Shown here one piece after another: positions 22,524 through 33,222 of a stretch of 64,000 bases of DNA. Position 1 is the stretch's first letter; every line of letters starts with the position of its first letter. The translations under genes and the position numbers were made by a program. Under the pieces are notes generated by a model that was not told the DNA's origin, made no database searches, and saw only the letters and a list, made by a program, of their open reading frames with translations. The DNA comes from Simmondsia chinensis. Lineage: Eukaryota > Streptophyta > Magnoliopsida > Caryophyllales > Simmondsiaceae. The stretch covers positions 32,629,131 through 32,693,130 of the forward strand of contig JAGTTD010000013.1 in assembly GCA_018398585.1 (NCBI GenBank). Reading direction: 5' to 3'.

Positions 22524-22777
22524 ATTGACTGGTTTTTAATTTCTGAGTTTTCGAGTTTTGTAGTGTTCGTGTTCTTTTAATCCTGTGATTAGTGGGCGTA
22601 AACGATTTGAGTGTTCAATGAAATACTTATGCTCGAGGATTATATTGTTGTCAGTCGTTGTGCTTGTAATCGTTATTCATATGATCGCCATCAACAACAA
22701 GCATCATTAAGTTTTTCAACAATCTGTGTGATGATACAAAAATAATTTTTCATAACCGCCCATTTTTATATAGAAAT

Positions 22778-22942
22778 CAAGGGTTGGGGGCTTGCTGACC
22801 AGCTTCTCAGGTAAGGGGTCCTCGGAAAAAACCTCACTTCAGGGTAGCTCTCAGAAGGGGGAAGGCTGCTTATATCTACCCCCCAAACCCTGCTTTTGCG
22901 GGAGCCATTAGAGGCACTGGATTTGTTGTTGTTGTTGTTGTA
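22778..22942 (+). mobile_element. 5S-SINE copy, headless, with imperfect target-site duplication
   Basis: CCCATTTTTATATAGA (about 22760-22775) and CCCATTTCTGTATAGA (22943-22958) flank it. Inside are AGGTAAGGGGTCCTCGG, AAGGCTGCTTATATC, CCCCCAAACCCTGCTTTTGCGGGAGCC, GGCACTGGATT and six TTG repeats. It lies 250 bp downstream of the KNOLLE stop. Confidence 0.75.
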
Positions 22943-23965
22943 CCCATTTCTGTATAGACTTTGAGTAACACTGATAGATAATTATAATAAGAAAATAGTC
23001 TTTGTTAACGTGAAAAGCATAATTTTTTTTTAAATTATCAAAATATGAAAAGCCAGACGCTACATATGTGAGAGCCTTTGAGGAATTGAGTGTGTACTGC
23101 TGTTGTTGTTGTTATCAAAATATAAAAAGCTACATGAATATGAAAGAACATATATTATGGTCTCGTTTGGTATGCGGGAAGTAAAAGCAAGAACTAAAAA
23201 TTCAAGGACAGAATGGATTTTGGCTCTTGTTTGTCGGCATAAGTAGGAAAAATGCAGGAAAATTTTCAATTCTTTCAAAATGCAAGAAGTAACTTACCTA
23301 GCCCCCCTAGCAAGTTCTAGTTTATTTGTTTTTAACTAATCTCACTGAGGAAGTTCTATTTTTATCTTGGAAACCAAACATTTTTTAACCTACTTCTTGG
23401 ATTTTGGTTCATGTTGCAACCAAACAAGGCCTATATGTGTGTATTAGGGGATGTTACGACTTATGCGTGTATTTAGCTTTTTTTTTACACTAATAAGACC
23501 TTGTTTTATATACAAGAAGTAGATGCGGGAAGTAAGAAATCATGAAAAGTACGAATTTTGGTTCTCGTTTGACTGGCAGGAAGTAGGCATAAAAGTTAAT
23601 GATAATGTTAGTCACAATAGTGGTAGCGAAAACATAAGGTATTATAAAATAGTGAGTATACCAATATTTTGAAAGTAAATGCAATAAACTTAACGACATA
23701 TAGGATATGGATATTTAATTTAGTTATGGGTATTGGTTATTTTTAGTTATCATTTATTCTTTAAATGGGAAAAATGTAGATACGTGTTATAATACGTGTA
23801 TTATATGGAGCTCAAAAAAAATGCATATTTTACTATAATATTTACAGTAATATGTAAACACCCTTTTTAAACATAAAAGCATAAATAGTGTCCAAAATGT
23901 GTATTGTACCATGAATTTTACTAACAGATCCATATAATACCAATTACCAATCATGTGCTAGACAC

Positions 23966-24525
23966 TAGGAGTGGCAAATGTGTCGTGTTGTGTCGTGCTC
24001 GTGTTCATGTTATGCGAGTGGTCTTAAGAATGGGTTCAACCTGAGCCCAACTCATTTATTAAACGGGTTAGAAACTCTCAACCCTTACTCAATCAAATTA
24101 TTAAATGGGTAAACCGCAGGTTACCCATTTAATTAAATCGGTGACTTTTTTCATTAAATGTTGGTTTTTCAACTTACAAACGTATTAATAATGCACTTTA
24201 TGGTTGATAATACTTATAGATATTTGTTATATTTATAACTTTTAAAATAAATTATCAAATTAATATTACTAAATGTAGTTTAAATTATCTTAACTCAAAA
24301 AACATATATATAATAACAATAATGTATTACTTAAATGCCTAACATAACTATATAAATAGGTCAATCGTGTCGAAAACGGGTTACACGAGTCAAACTCAAA
24401 TTCAGTCCAATTACCTAAACGAGTTAAACAGGTCAACCCAAATTCAACCCGGCTTTAAAACCCCAGACCCAAACCCGCTATCTTTGTGTCGTGTTACCAT
24501 ATCATGTCAAATTTTGCCAGCCCTA
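23966..24525. mobile_element. hAT-like non-autonomous element, 560 bp, perfect 8-bp duplication
   Basis: Ends TAGGAGTGGCAAA and TTTGCCAGCCCTA are inverted repeats, 10 of 12 terminal bases matching. CTAGACAC flanks it on both sides (23958-23965 and 24526-24533). The subterminal parts carry TGTCGTGT phrases on both arms. No transposase frame. Confidence 0.9.
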
Positions 24526-24909
24526 CTAGACACCCTCTTCAAAACGAGTGAAAAGAATATTGGGTATAAATGAAATTAAATAACAAAAATATACATAAAA
24601 TTTATACATAATAATATGTAAATCAATTTATAATATATGGTTAACTTATAACATGTTTTCAGTTTATGCCATGGTGAATTATATATCTATTATTTTAAAT
24701 TTAGATATTCACATTAAGAATTAATATAAGTAGGGTCAACTTGTTATTAACCCACAATTTTTAAAAGGTCAAAAACAAAAATATATAATAATAAAGACTG
24801 ATAGACTATCTTGATAACCGGAATTACTATTATCTGTTAATATGAAGTCTTTCACGTCTTGTAAAAGTGGTTCACTAATATTTTTATATATTTTATCTTG
24901 AATCTATAA

Positions 24910-25078
24910 AGATAAGTTGTTGGTTTTCCTGTGATTGTACTATAAACCTGTTTTTCTGGTCTGTTTTATTTTTGTCTCTGTTTTGATCCCGTTTTGATAC
25001 AGGTTGATTCAAGATTTATTTATATAAAATGTTTGTTTTGTACTACGATTTTATTGCTAATTATCGGAAAAAATCATA
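24910..25078 (+). mobile_element. LINE-like 3' end (truncated)
   Basis: The sequence runs CTGTTTTTCTGGTCTGTTTTATT..., then TTTGTACTACGATTTTATTGCTAATTATCGGAAAAAAT. This is the clearest plus-strand example of the shared LINE-like ending. Confidence 0.5.
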
Positions 25079-25654
25079 GATAGCTATCCCTTAAGAGGCA
25101 CCTCTGGTGAATACTTGCTATCGAGTTTCCTACCATAAGTTTATCATAACTTTTAACATTAAAGTTGGTACAAATTAGAAATATACAGAAGAAAGGGTTA
25201 TGGTCATGGCATCAAAGTTTCGAAAAGTAATGGCTAAGAAGACGAGTGAAGCCTCAAAGAAATACATATGATGTATTTCCAAACAGTACGAAAAGCCTTC
25301 TCCCGAAACTTAATTGCGCAAACATGACCAAAGAGCTGACATGCACGAAGCTTTAATGATGATCCGCATTATTGAACGGGAGAGTGAGTGAAACAACACT
25401 AAACTAGCATTCTATGAGCGAGATTGATTGCAAGGCCTACTGGGTTTGGGAGTGGATATGAAGAGTAGTCAGTTCGGATTTTCCATACACTGCTGAATAG
25501 AGATGTCAGGGCAACCAACTAATATTTGGATTCAAGTAATAACCCTCATTTTTATAGTATCTAGATGATCACCCAATCTGTCAGGGTGTATTTTCAATTC
25601 TGAATTTTTTCTGCATTACTTGAATATTATAGTGATCATTCTAACATTATACCA

Positions 25655-25903
25655 CCAAAGAGGGTACCAACACGCTATCACCGGATCCCATTAGAACTCC
25701 GAAGTTAAGCGTGCTCGGGCTAGAGCAGTACCAGAATGGATGACATCTTGGAAAGTCCTCACCCTCAGGTTAGAGGCACTCGGAAACAATCTCTCTTTAG
25801 GGGTAATATCCTAAAGCTGAAGGCTACATACATCCGCTCCTCCGACTCTGCTTAGGCAGGAGCCTTTAATACACTGGGTATATTGATTAATTTATTTATT
25901 TAC
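25655..25903 (+). mobile_element. 5S-SINE, full-length, 15-bp perfect target-site duplication
   Basis: TCTAACATTATACCA flanks both ends (25640-25654 and 25904-25918), so the borders are exact and the element is 249 bp. The head GGGTACCAACACGCTATCACCGG...AACTCCGAAGTTAAGCGTGC...GCAGTACCAGAATGGATGAC matches plant 5S rRNA over about 100 bases, including the A-box, intermediate element and C-box region. The body has CTCGGAAACAATCTCTC, then CTGAAGGCTACATACATCCGC, GACTCTGCTTAGGCAGGAGCC and CACTGGGTATATTG. This is the reference copy for the family in this window. Confidence 0.92.
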
Positions 25904-26235
25904 TCTAACATTATACCATATGAATATTGTCAAACTATGTGTTCAATTTCAAAGTTAATTAATCTAAAAATAAGTAATTAAGATACTTTAATTAGCCTTT
26001 TTTTTTTTTTTTTTCAATGGTGGATTTCCAAGAAGATAAAATATAGAATTATGATGTGTCATTTTGTCACGTTATTCAAAATGGTGCATATACACCATAT
26101 AATATATTTTCAATGGTCAATATCAAAACATTTAATTCAATTCTACTTAATTAATTTTGTAACCTTGACATCACATTTTTTTTGCAAATCTAGAACATAC
26201 TCTATCACTATATGAAAAATATGAAATTCAACCCG

Positions 26236-26594
26236 AGCCGATCCTGATGTTTTCGAGACCCTAAGCAAAAATTTTAAATAAGATCCTTCATATATATAAT
26301 AAATTATAAAATTTTTAGTTACAAAACTCGGTAATATTCACAATTACAACAACAACAACAAACCCATTGCCTGCAAGAGCTCCCGAATAAGCAGGGTCTG
26401 TGGGGTAGGTATACGCAGTCTTCCCCCTTCAAGGGAGTACCCTAAAGAGAGGCTGTTTCCGAGGACCCCCAACCTGATACGAGTAATATTTACAATTGAT
26501 ACTATAAAAATCATAACTCCAAAACTTCAGAGCCTCTAAAATTCAAGAGTCCCAAGCTATTGTTTGGGTTGCTTGGGGCTACGTTCAAACCTGA
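26236..26594. mobile_element. Decayed hAT-like element interrupted by a SINE
   Basis: The outer parts (CCGATCCTGATG...GACCCTAAGC at left, CAAGCTATTGTTTGGGTTGCTTGGGGCTACGTTC at right) match the 208-bp element at 17121-17328, including the GATCCTTCATATATATAATAAAT interior. The middle is interrupted by the SINE at 26346-26482. Confidence 0.6.
26346..26482 (-). mobile_element. 5S-SINE copy, headless, with 15-bp target-site duplication
   Basis: GTAATATTCACAATT (26331-26345) and GTAATATTTACAATT (26483-26497) flank it with one mismatch. The copy starts at its tail (ACAACAACAACAACAA) and has the 3' domain and half the body; no 5S head. It is nested in the decayed hAT-like element. Confidence 0.85.
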
Positions 26595-26631
26595 ATTCAG
26601 CTATTTATTTCATATATTTAATGAGATAATG

Positions 26632-26766
26632 AACAACAATAATAACTCAATGTTTCAAAAAGGCTTCAGTCAAGGCAGGGTCTTGGGAGGGAAAGATGTA
26701 AGAAATCTTACCCTTACAGGGTGCCATCACGTAGAAAGCCTATTTCCGAAGGTCTACCGACCCTAA
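26632..26766 (-). mobile_element. 5S-SINE copy, headless and diverged
   Basis: AACAACAATAATAACTCAATG, GGCAGGGTCTTGGGAGGG, CTTACCCTTACAGGGTGCC and GCCTATTTCCGAAGG follow the family order in reverse. No head. Confidence 0.65.
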
Positions 26767-26876
26767 AACAAAGAACGAACATTTAATAAGATAATACACA
26801 ATTAAAGTACTAAAATAGTATTGGATTAATTATGCGTTAAAAATTAGTTATATCTTATTATGTAAGTAAGGGTTCA

Positions 26877-27118
26877 TTTACCAGGCACTAATGCACAGGA
26901 TCTCATTAGAACAACAAAGTTAAGCGTGCTTGGGCGAAAGTAATATCTGGGTGACCTCCTGGGAAGCCCTCGTGTTGCCAACCCGATAAGGTTGGGGATC
27001 CTCAAAAATAGCCTCTCAATAGGGCTACATCTGAAGGGGTAAGGCTGCATATATCCACCCCCAGACCTCGCTTAGGCAGGAGCCCTTGAAACACTAAATC
27101 TGTTGTTGTTATTGTTGT
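26877..27118 (+). mobile_element. 5S-SINE, full-length, head closest to genuine 5S rRNA
   Basis: The head reads ACCAGGCACTAATGCACAGG...AAGTTAAGCGTGCTTGGGCG...GGGTGACCTCCTGGGAAGCC then CTCGTGTTGC. It keeps the CACTAATGCACCGG and CGTGTTGC parts of 5S that other copies have lost. One short gap removes about 5 bases near the C-box. It then runs through GATAAGGTTGGGGATCCTC, AAGGCTGCATATATCCACC, CCCAGACCTCGCTTAGGCAGG and a TTGTTGTTATTGTTG tail. This copy best demonstrates the 5S origin. Confidence 0.9.
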
Positions 27119-27249
27119 TTACTATGTATGTAAGTATGAAACTGTTTGCAAAAACAAATCATTTATTAGATTTGGTTTTGATTTGCCCTTTTTTCTAGTT
27201 CTTTTTATTAGGAATATTATTCTTAGAAATATGCTATGGTAGCTAAAAA

Positions 27250-27795
27250 TAGGGAATTTATCATTTTGATATTACGAGGTTTAATAATTTATCGTTCAAG
27301 TACCCTAAATATTTTTATATATATAATAAAGTACCTTGAGATTTAAGCATTTTATCAGTTAGGTATTTTAAAACTTTATCATTTAGGTACTATTATATCA
27401 AAGTTCAATAAATTTCTATTAAAAAATGCTAAAATAGAATATTATTTTAATAATATATTGACATTTTCATTATAGTTTGATCATTCTTTTATCAATAAAC
27501 GATAACATGACGCATGATTCCAGCACTATTTAGGTAACGTGCATCAACATTTGGTGAAACTTTTACCATAATTTGATGAATTTTTTTTAAAAAATTGGCA
27601 TGACCTATATATATCATCATAATCACGCACTACATCAGCATTTTGTATAAAATTGGTTAGATTCCGACATAGGATACATAGGTGATAAAATATTCAAATG
27701 TTAGGATATCTTATTGTATATATTAAAATGTCAGGATATCTAAGTAATAAATTTCAAACCTCGGGCTCGGTAAGTGATAAATTTCCTTTAAAATA
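27250..27795. mobile_element. Foldback element of the TTTATCACTTAGATACC family
   Basis: The left arm begins GAATTTATCATTTTGATATTACGAGG and the right arm ends AAGTAATAAATTTC / AAGTGATAAATTTCC, inverted with respect to each other. The interior carries 'GACATTTTCATTATAGTTTG' and 'TGACCTATATATATCATCAT' phrases also found near 44.3 and 58.2 kb. No coding capacity. Confidence 0.5.
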
Positions 27796-28077
27796 TATTT
27801 AATGGTAACATCAACCTTTCAAGTTAAACCATTTTTTTGGTGATTCATCATGTATTAATCACTTTTTGACATTTTGTATAAATTTTACTTAAAAATTTGT
27901 TTGTATATTTATAATTTATTCTTCCTAATAGTAGAAAAATTTTTGGTATGAAATGAAGAAAATCAATGTCCAATAAAAGTAAAATTAAATCAAATAATAA
28001 AGGAGAAAAATACAAAAAAAAAAAAGAAAAGATATTCTACATATATAATGAAATATAGTTAATTAAATTATAAAATT

Positions 28078-28427
28078 AAGGTTGCCATAGGTTCCTGTAC
28101 TTTGCCCATTATGTCAATTTGGTCCTTGTACTTTTAATTGTGTCAATTTAGTCCATAAATAATTAAAAATATGATAATTTAGTCCTTTGGTCAAATTTAA
28201 GTCAAGTTAATATCGTAATTTTGAACCAAAAAATTATGTTAGATGCAATCAATTTATTATAAATTCATCCGTTTACTCAATTTAACCCAATTCGTAACTA
28301 AACCATTAAAAATTTTATTAAAAACTTAACATAAAGTTTTTTTTAAGGACCAAATTGACATATTTTGAATTATACAAGAACTAAATTGACAAAATATAGG
28401 GACCTTTAGTATAAATAACTCTAAAAT
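28078..28427. mobile_element. AATTTGGTCC foldback MITE, good copy
   Basis: Left arm AGGTTCCTGTACTTTGCCC...GTCAATTTGGTCCTTG; right arm AGGACCAAATTGACA...GGGACCTTTAGTATAAATAAC, mirrored. The interior TTAGATGCAATCAATTTATT and AATTCGTAACTAAACC are shared with the other copies. Confidence 0.75.
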
Positions 28428-28612
28428 TAACATTTACAAATTATTTTAACAACTAATAATATATATAGGGTTGCGTTCTTATGAGAGGGTGAAAGCGTGA
28501 GAGGGGCGAATTTTGGCATTCCATTATAATGGACGGCCAAGATTTATTGAAAATTAAAAAAATAATAATTCACATTTAAGATTTATTAAGTATTAAAAAA
28601 AAAATTTAACAC

Positions 28613-28613
<1 letters not shown>

Positions 28614-28650
<37 letters not shown>
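28614..28650. repeat. (TA)n microsatellite
   Basis: An uninterrupted TA run of about 18 units. The surrounding 27.8-29.8 kb has no gene; it holds MITE remnants and AT-rich sequence. Confidence 0.9.
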
Positions 28651-28653
<3 letters not shown>

Positions 28654-29239
28654 TTGTTCAAAAGCAAAAGGTATCATTTGCAAATGGAAGGCACTACAAT
28701 TTGAAAAGGCCAAATAAAGTCAACCTAAAGAATAATTCTCCACAATTATCTCCAAAAATAGCAATTTTTTATAGGATTATTTATATTTAAGTATTCAATA
28801 TTTTTTAAAATAATAAAAATGAAAATAATCTTTTTAAATTAATAAAAATATCCCTAAATTTTTGTTATATTAATAAAAAGACCTCTCTCAATGACATGAT
28901 TTTCCATCGACGAAACTAACGTGGCAACTTCTATTTTTTATTAATGCAGCAATAAAATGACAAAAGTACCTTTTAATACTCTTATTCTTACTTTATAAGC
29001 ATAAAATTTGAGATATTATATCATCTAAAAACTATTTATTTTTGTTTAATTTGTTTAAAAGTATAATTATTTAATGATATTTTTGTTAATACGCTGAGGA
29101 GTAGTTTTTATTAATATAACAAAATAAGGGTCTTTTTATTAATATACCAAAAATTAGAGACATTTTTATTAATTCAAAAAAATTAAGATCTTTTTTATTA
29201 TTTTTAAAAATATAAGATATTAAAATACAAATAACTTTA

Positions 29240-29270
<31 letters not shown>

Positions 29271-29384
29271 ATTTAAGAAAAGAGGGTTCTAGTTTCCGTT
29301 GTGAAGTTTAAATCACCTAACCCTCCCTTGCACGTCACTTTTCCCCTCCCTCTTTGCTTCTCTTCTCCTTTTCCTTTGATAATC

Positions 29385-29695
29385 ATTTACTTTCTGTATT
29401 TTTTATTGTATCAATTTAATTTTTAAAGTAAAATTATTATTAAGTTAACGACATAATTTTTACAAATAAGGCCACCTGTAGTGATGGGATCAAATGGGTC
29501 AATGGCTATGTTTGTATTGCATCACAGGTAGGTTCATACGTAATTTATATTGTATAAAGTTAGTCATTGGACCATAAAAATTGTATTATAAGACTTGTTT
29601 TTTTAAATAATTAACGGTAGGACTAAATCGATATAATATACTTAGATAAAGACTAAATTGATATAACATAAGATTTAATGAGTCTTGTTGTTGAA
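29385..29695. mobile_element. Degenerate AATTTGGTCC-family element
   Basis: The family order (TGTATTTTTTATTGTATCAATTTAA, AAGTTAACGACATAATTTTT, GGACTAAATCGATATAATA, GACTAAATTGATATAACA) is present but strongly diverged. Confidence 0.4.
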
Positions 29696-29805
29696 ACGCA
29701 GCTTAAAAAGAGCAGAAATTATAATCATCACGCTACTCCACGAAGCTCATGAGATAAATTATTTAGCCTCATAAGATTGAAATATTAAGAATAGTTATTT
29801 AATAC

Positions 29806-30053
29806 TACAACAACAACAATAACAAGCCTAAGGGGGGGCGGGGTCGGGGTCGGGGTCGGGGGCGGGGGTGGATGTATGCAGCCTCACCCCTTCAAGGTGT
29901 AAACCTACCGAAACGCTGTTTTCAAGAGCCCCCGACCTTATAGGATTGGCAACACGAGGATTGCCCAGGAGGTCACCCATCTTACTGCGACTCTCGTCCA
30001 AGCACGCTTAACTTCAGAATTCTAATGGGATCCGGTGCATTAGTGTCTGGTTT
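29806..30053 (-). mobile_element. 5S-SINE, full-length, with an internal GGGGTC expansion
   Basis: Minus-strand copy. Its right part is a near-complete 5S head in reverse: CAACACGAGGATTGCCC, GAGGTCACCCATC, CCAAGCACGCTTAACTTCAG, AATGGGATCCGGTGCATTAGTGTCTGG. On the left is the tail (CAACAACAACAATAAC). The 3' domain is altered by a run of about four GGGGTC/GGGGCG units at 29835-29868. Confidence 0.88.
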
Positions 30054-30369
30054 GTTATATTTTGATTATTAAATTCTTTACTAATTTAAATAAAATAATT
30101 CCTTCTATAAACAAACACAAAATACAAACAAATTTTTTATTGCTTCGTAAGGAGTAATGTCAACTATTTCAACGACCCCTCAAACTTAAACCTCTTGCAC
30201 AAATTAAGAAAAAATTGCATTATTTATGATCATATACAATACATCTAAAAAATAAATAAATTATAAAAATAATATTTGTTAATTTTCTCTATAAAATAGG
30301 AAAATTATGAGTTAAATACCTGAGATTTGAGTATCTATATTCTCAGTATTCTAATATTTTAATACAGAG

Positions 30370-30756
30370 TTATCTACAGTAATGGTATTTATACTTTGCC
30401 TATTGTAACAATTTAGTCCTTGCACTTTTAATTGTATTTATTTAGTCCATGACCAATTCAAAATATGTCAATTTAGTTTAGTCAAATTTAAGTAATGTTA
30501 ATGACGTAATTTTAAATGGTAAAATCATGTTAAATACAAGTAACTTATTATAAATTCATTGATTTATTCAATTTAATCTAATTCATGGTTAGACCATTAA
30601 AAATTTTATTAAAAACTTAACATAAATTTTTTTTCTAAGGATCAAATATACACATTTTGAATTATACAGAGACTAAATTGAAACAATTAAAAATACAAGG
30701 ACTAAATTAATATAATAGACAAAGTAAATAGACTTTTTATTATAAATAACCCTTTA
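30370..30756. mobile_element. AATTTGGTCC foldback MITE
   Basis: Mirrored arms: TATTTATACTTTGCCTATTG...TTTAGTCCTTGCAC and ACAAGGACTAAATTAATATAA...GTAAATAGACTTTTTATTATAAATAACCC. Interior as in the other copies. Confidence 0.65.
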
Positions 30757-31156
30757 ATATATATAATAAAGTACCCTATTGTTTGAATACTTGATCACTT
30801 AGATATCATATGTTGAAATTTAATGAACTTTTGTAAGCATCTAACCACTTGTATACAGAAAATACTGATATAGTATATGATTGTGATAATATATAAGTCA
30901 TACCAATATTTTCAACAAAAATATTTAATAAATTAAGATAAAAATTCTCCGAAATTCGATGTAAGCCACCTATATATTTCTAAATCATGTATTATATTAG
31001 TGTTTCTTGAAGAAAAACCTCGAATTCTAGATGAAGATATTTATATATTATCAAAATTATGTTTCACTTTAATATTTTTATAATAAAAATCTATTGATAT
31101 TTAGCAAAATGGTACATAAATGATAAAATTTTTAAACATTAAGATACCTCATTGAC

Positions 31157-31680
31157 TACAACAACAACAACGACCATCTAGTGTCCTAAAAAGACTCCCG
31201 TCAAATCATAGTCTAGGAGGGTAATATATTCACAACCTTACCCCTATAGAGTGCTACCCTATCAGTGGCAGATCCAGAAAAAAACTCTTACAAGGGGCAT
31301 ACACGGTGGATCATAGACTAGCTGTATACACCATTATCAACACAATACCATTAAAATGCTAATTTCCCATAATAATAATGTAATCTTATATCAAAACTCA
31401 ACAGTCCCAACCCCAAAAGAAAAATTCAGAAGGAGAGTTCCCAGACCCGTACCTACTGCCTGCTGAAGTCTGACGATGACAAGCGTGGCGGATAGGCCGG
31501 AAGGCCACCAATGAGGCATGACAGTGAGTTGGGCCTTGGGGTTGGGGGCCTCATAAAATTAGAAGGGGATTTGTATAATTTAAGCCCAAATATTTACCAA
31601 TATCGAGAGCCCACAACCCCTGATGCTATAACTATAGATCCGCCCCTGTACCCTGTAAAGATGTTGTTTCTGAAAGGACT
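31157..31680 (-). mobile_element. 5S-SINE copy, headless, split by a hAT-like insertion
   Basis: The SINE tail and 3' domain (ACAACAACAACAACGACC...CCTTACCCCTATAGAGTGC) run to 31262, and the body resumes at 31649 (TACCCTGTAAAGATGTTGTTTCTG). Between them lies a 386-bp hAT-like element with its 8-bp duplication of SINE sequence, so the SINE is the older insertion. Confidence 0.75.
31263..31648. mobile_element. hAT-like non-autonomous element, 386 bp
   Basis: Ends CAGTGGCAGATCCAG and ATAGATCCGCCCCTG are imperfect inverted repeats (11 of 15). TACCCTAT (31255-31262) and TACCCTGT (31649-31656) form an 8-bp duplication with one mismatch. No transposase. The CAGTGGCGGATCCAG type of end is widespread among plant MITEs. 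Confidence 0.85.
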
Positions 31681-31689
31681 TAATTATAT

Positions 31690-32640
31690 ATATTAAAATA
31701 TCATATACATAATAATTAATTGGGTAAACTACTAAAAACCCTCTTGTCTTTTGCTTTAAAAATAAAAATATCCTCACAAATAAAAGCACTCACAAAACCC
31801 CCACACTTTTAAAAATTTGTCGCTTAACCCCCATGTAACTTATTTTTGACCAATTTACTCCTCAAAAGTGAGGGGTTAAATGTTTAAATTTGTTTTTAGA
31901 AGGGGTTATCTATTATTAGATAAAAATTAGAAATTTTATTTTTTTAGCAAAAAAAATTAAGGAGATTTTCCATATTTATAAAAATATAATTATTCTAATT
32001 AATTATAGTAATAATATTATAAGTTCAGAAGATAAAAAATATTTGTAAAATTTTCATAAAAAATATTATAAGACAAAATATAATATTTTTTGTCGATATT
32101 ATAATTCACTACTACGATTAATTAAAATAATAATTTTTATAAATACAAAAAGTCCCCATTTTTAAAAATATAAAAAAAGTCTTATTTATCTTCAAAATAT
32201 AAAATCCCGCCTAAAAGTAAAATTAAACACTTAACCATTTGATTTCAAGGGGCAAAATGGTCAAAAAAAAAGTTATTTAGGAGCAAATCGATAAATTTTT
32301 AAAAGTGAAGGGATTCAACGAGTAATTTTATTTGTAAGAAAAATTTTATATTACTGAAGCAAAAGTCAAAAAAAATTTCTATATTTTACCCTAAATAATT
32401 AAATCTTAATATAAAAAATAATATATAATCAAATTACTTGGAGCCATTAATGGAATAAAGTTTTAATGGGTCCCTCTATTATTTATTTGTACAGCTCTTC
32501 TCTCTCGTTATATATATCATGTCCCTTCCTCCTTTGTAAAGTCCCCCCTTCTCATTCACATACATTCATATGTAGTTTTGTTGTGTTTTTTTTTTTTTTG
32601 TCTAAGTAAAAAAATTATAATGAGTAACATCCCGAAATCT
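31690..32640. other. Intergenic AT-rich DNA, no gene seen
   Basis: The sequence between the SINE and the SAUR upstream array is AT-rich. Mirrored phrases (AAACTACTAAAAACCCTCTTG...AAAAGTCAAAAAAAATTTC) suggest an old foldback element at about 31725-32395. Confidence 0.35.
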
Positions 32641-33205
32641 CTCACCGACTCATCTCTCACCCTCTTTCTTCTCTCCATCTCGTCCTCGGATCCCTGGCCC
32701 TTTTCTCTCTTTTGTTTCTAACATCGGTTTGAACCTGAGATCTCTTGCTGCTGTATGATAGTTTAAAGGCGTTTTTATTGATGAATTAAGGTTGACAGAT
32801 GAGTAACGGAGAGTAGTCTGGCTTTTTTTCTGTCGTTCTATGAAGTTTAAGAGGAGTTGCACCGAAGATCTCCTGATGGTTATTTGTATTGTCTGACCCT
32901 CTTCTCTCTGTCTTTCTTTCTACTCTCTGAGGATTTGAACGGGAAATCTTTTAAGAATTGGTTTTTTTCACAATAGTAATATCGATAGATGGAAAACGAC
33001 CAGTAATCTGGCCCTTTTCTCTCTCTTTCTTTCAACTCTCCGGAAGGAGATTTGAACTAAAGATTTTTAGTTCTCATACTATAAGTTAAACAATATCATA
33101 ACCACTACACTAAATTAACGGATGAAAAATAGGCAATAACCCGACCCTTTTTCTCTCTTGTTCTCGTATTTCAAAACCTCGATTTCCACAGTAGTTTTAT
33201 TGCTA
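32640..33205 (+). repeat. Degenerate tandem array upstream of the SAUR gene
   Basis: Four to five diverged units of roughly 100-140 bp. Each has a GATGRRWAACG-like start, an 'AGTARTCTGGCCC TTTTCTCTCT' pyrimidine block, a 'GATTTGAACNRAAGATCT' block and a 'TACACTAAA' end. Unit starts fall near 32799, 32987 and 33119. The last unit ends at the SAUR start codon. Confidence 0.55.
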
Positions 33206-33222
33206 CACTAAAACCGACCCGG

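Noticed and set aside
25655..25903. Cassandra-type LTR containing 5S sequence
   Set aside because: Flanking duplications are 15 bp, not 5 bp; there are no TG...CA ends, no primer binding site and no second LTR, and the tail is (TTG)n.
26877..27000. A functional 5S rRNA gene
   Set aside because: The 5S likeness is strong, but the copy has a 5-base gap near the C-box and substitutions in stems, is a single dispersed copy and runs into a SINE body instead of a T-run terminator.
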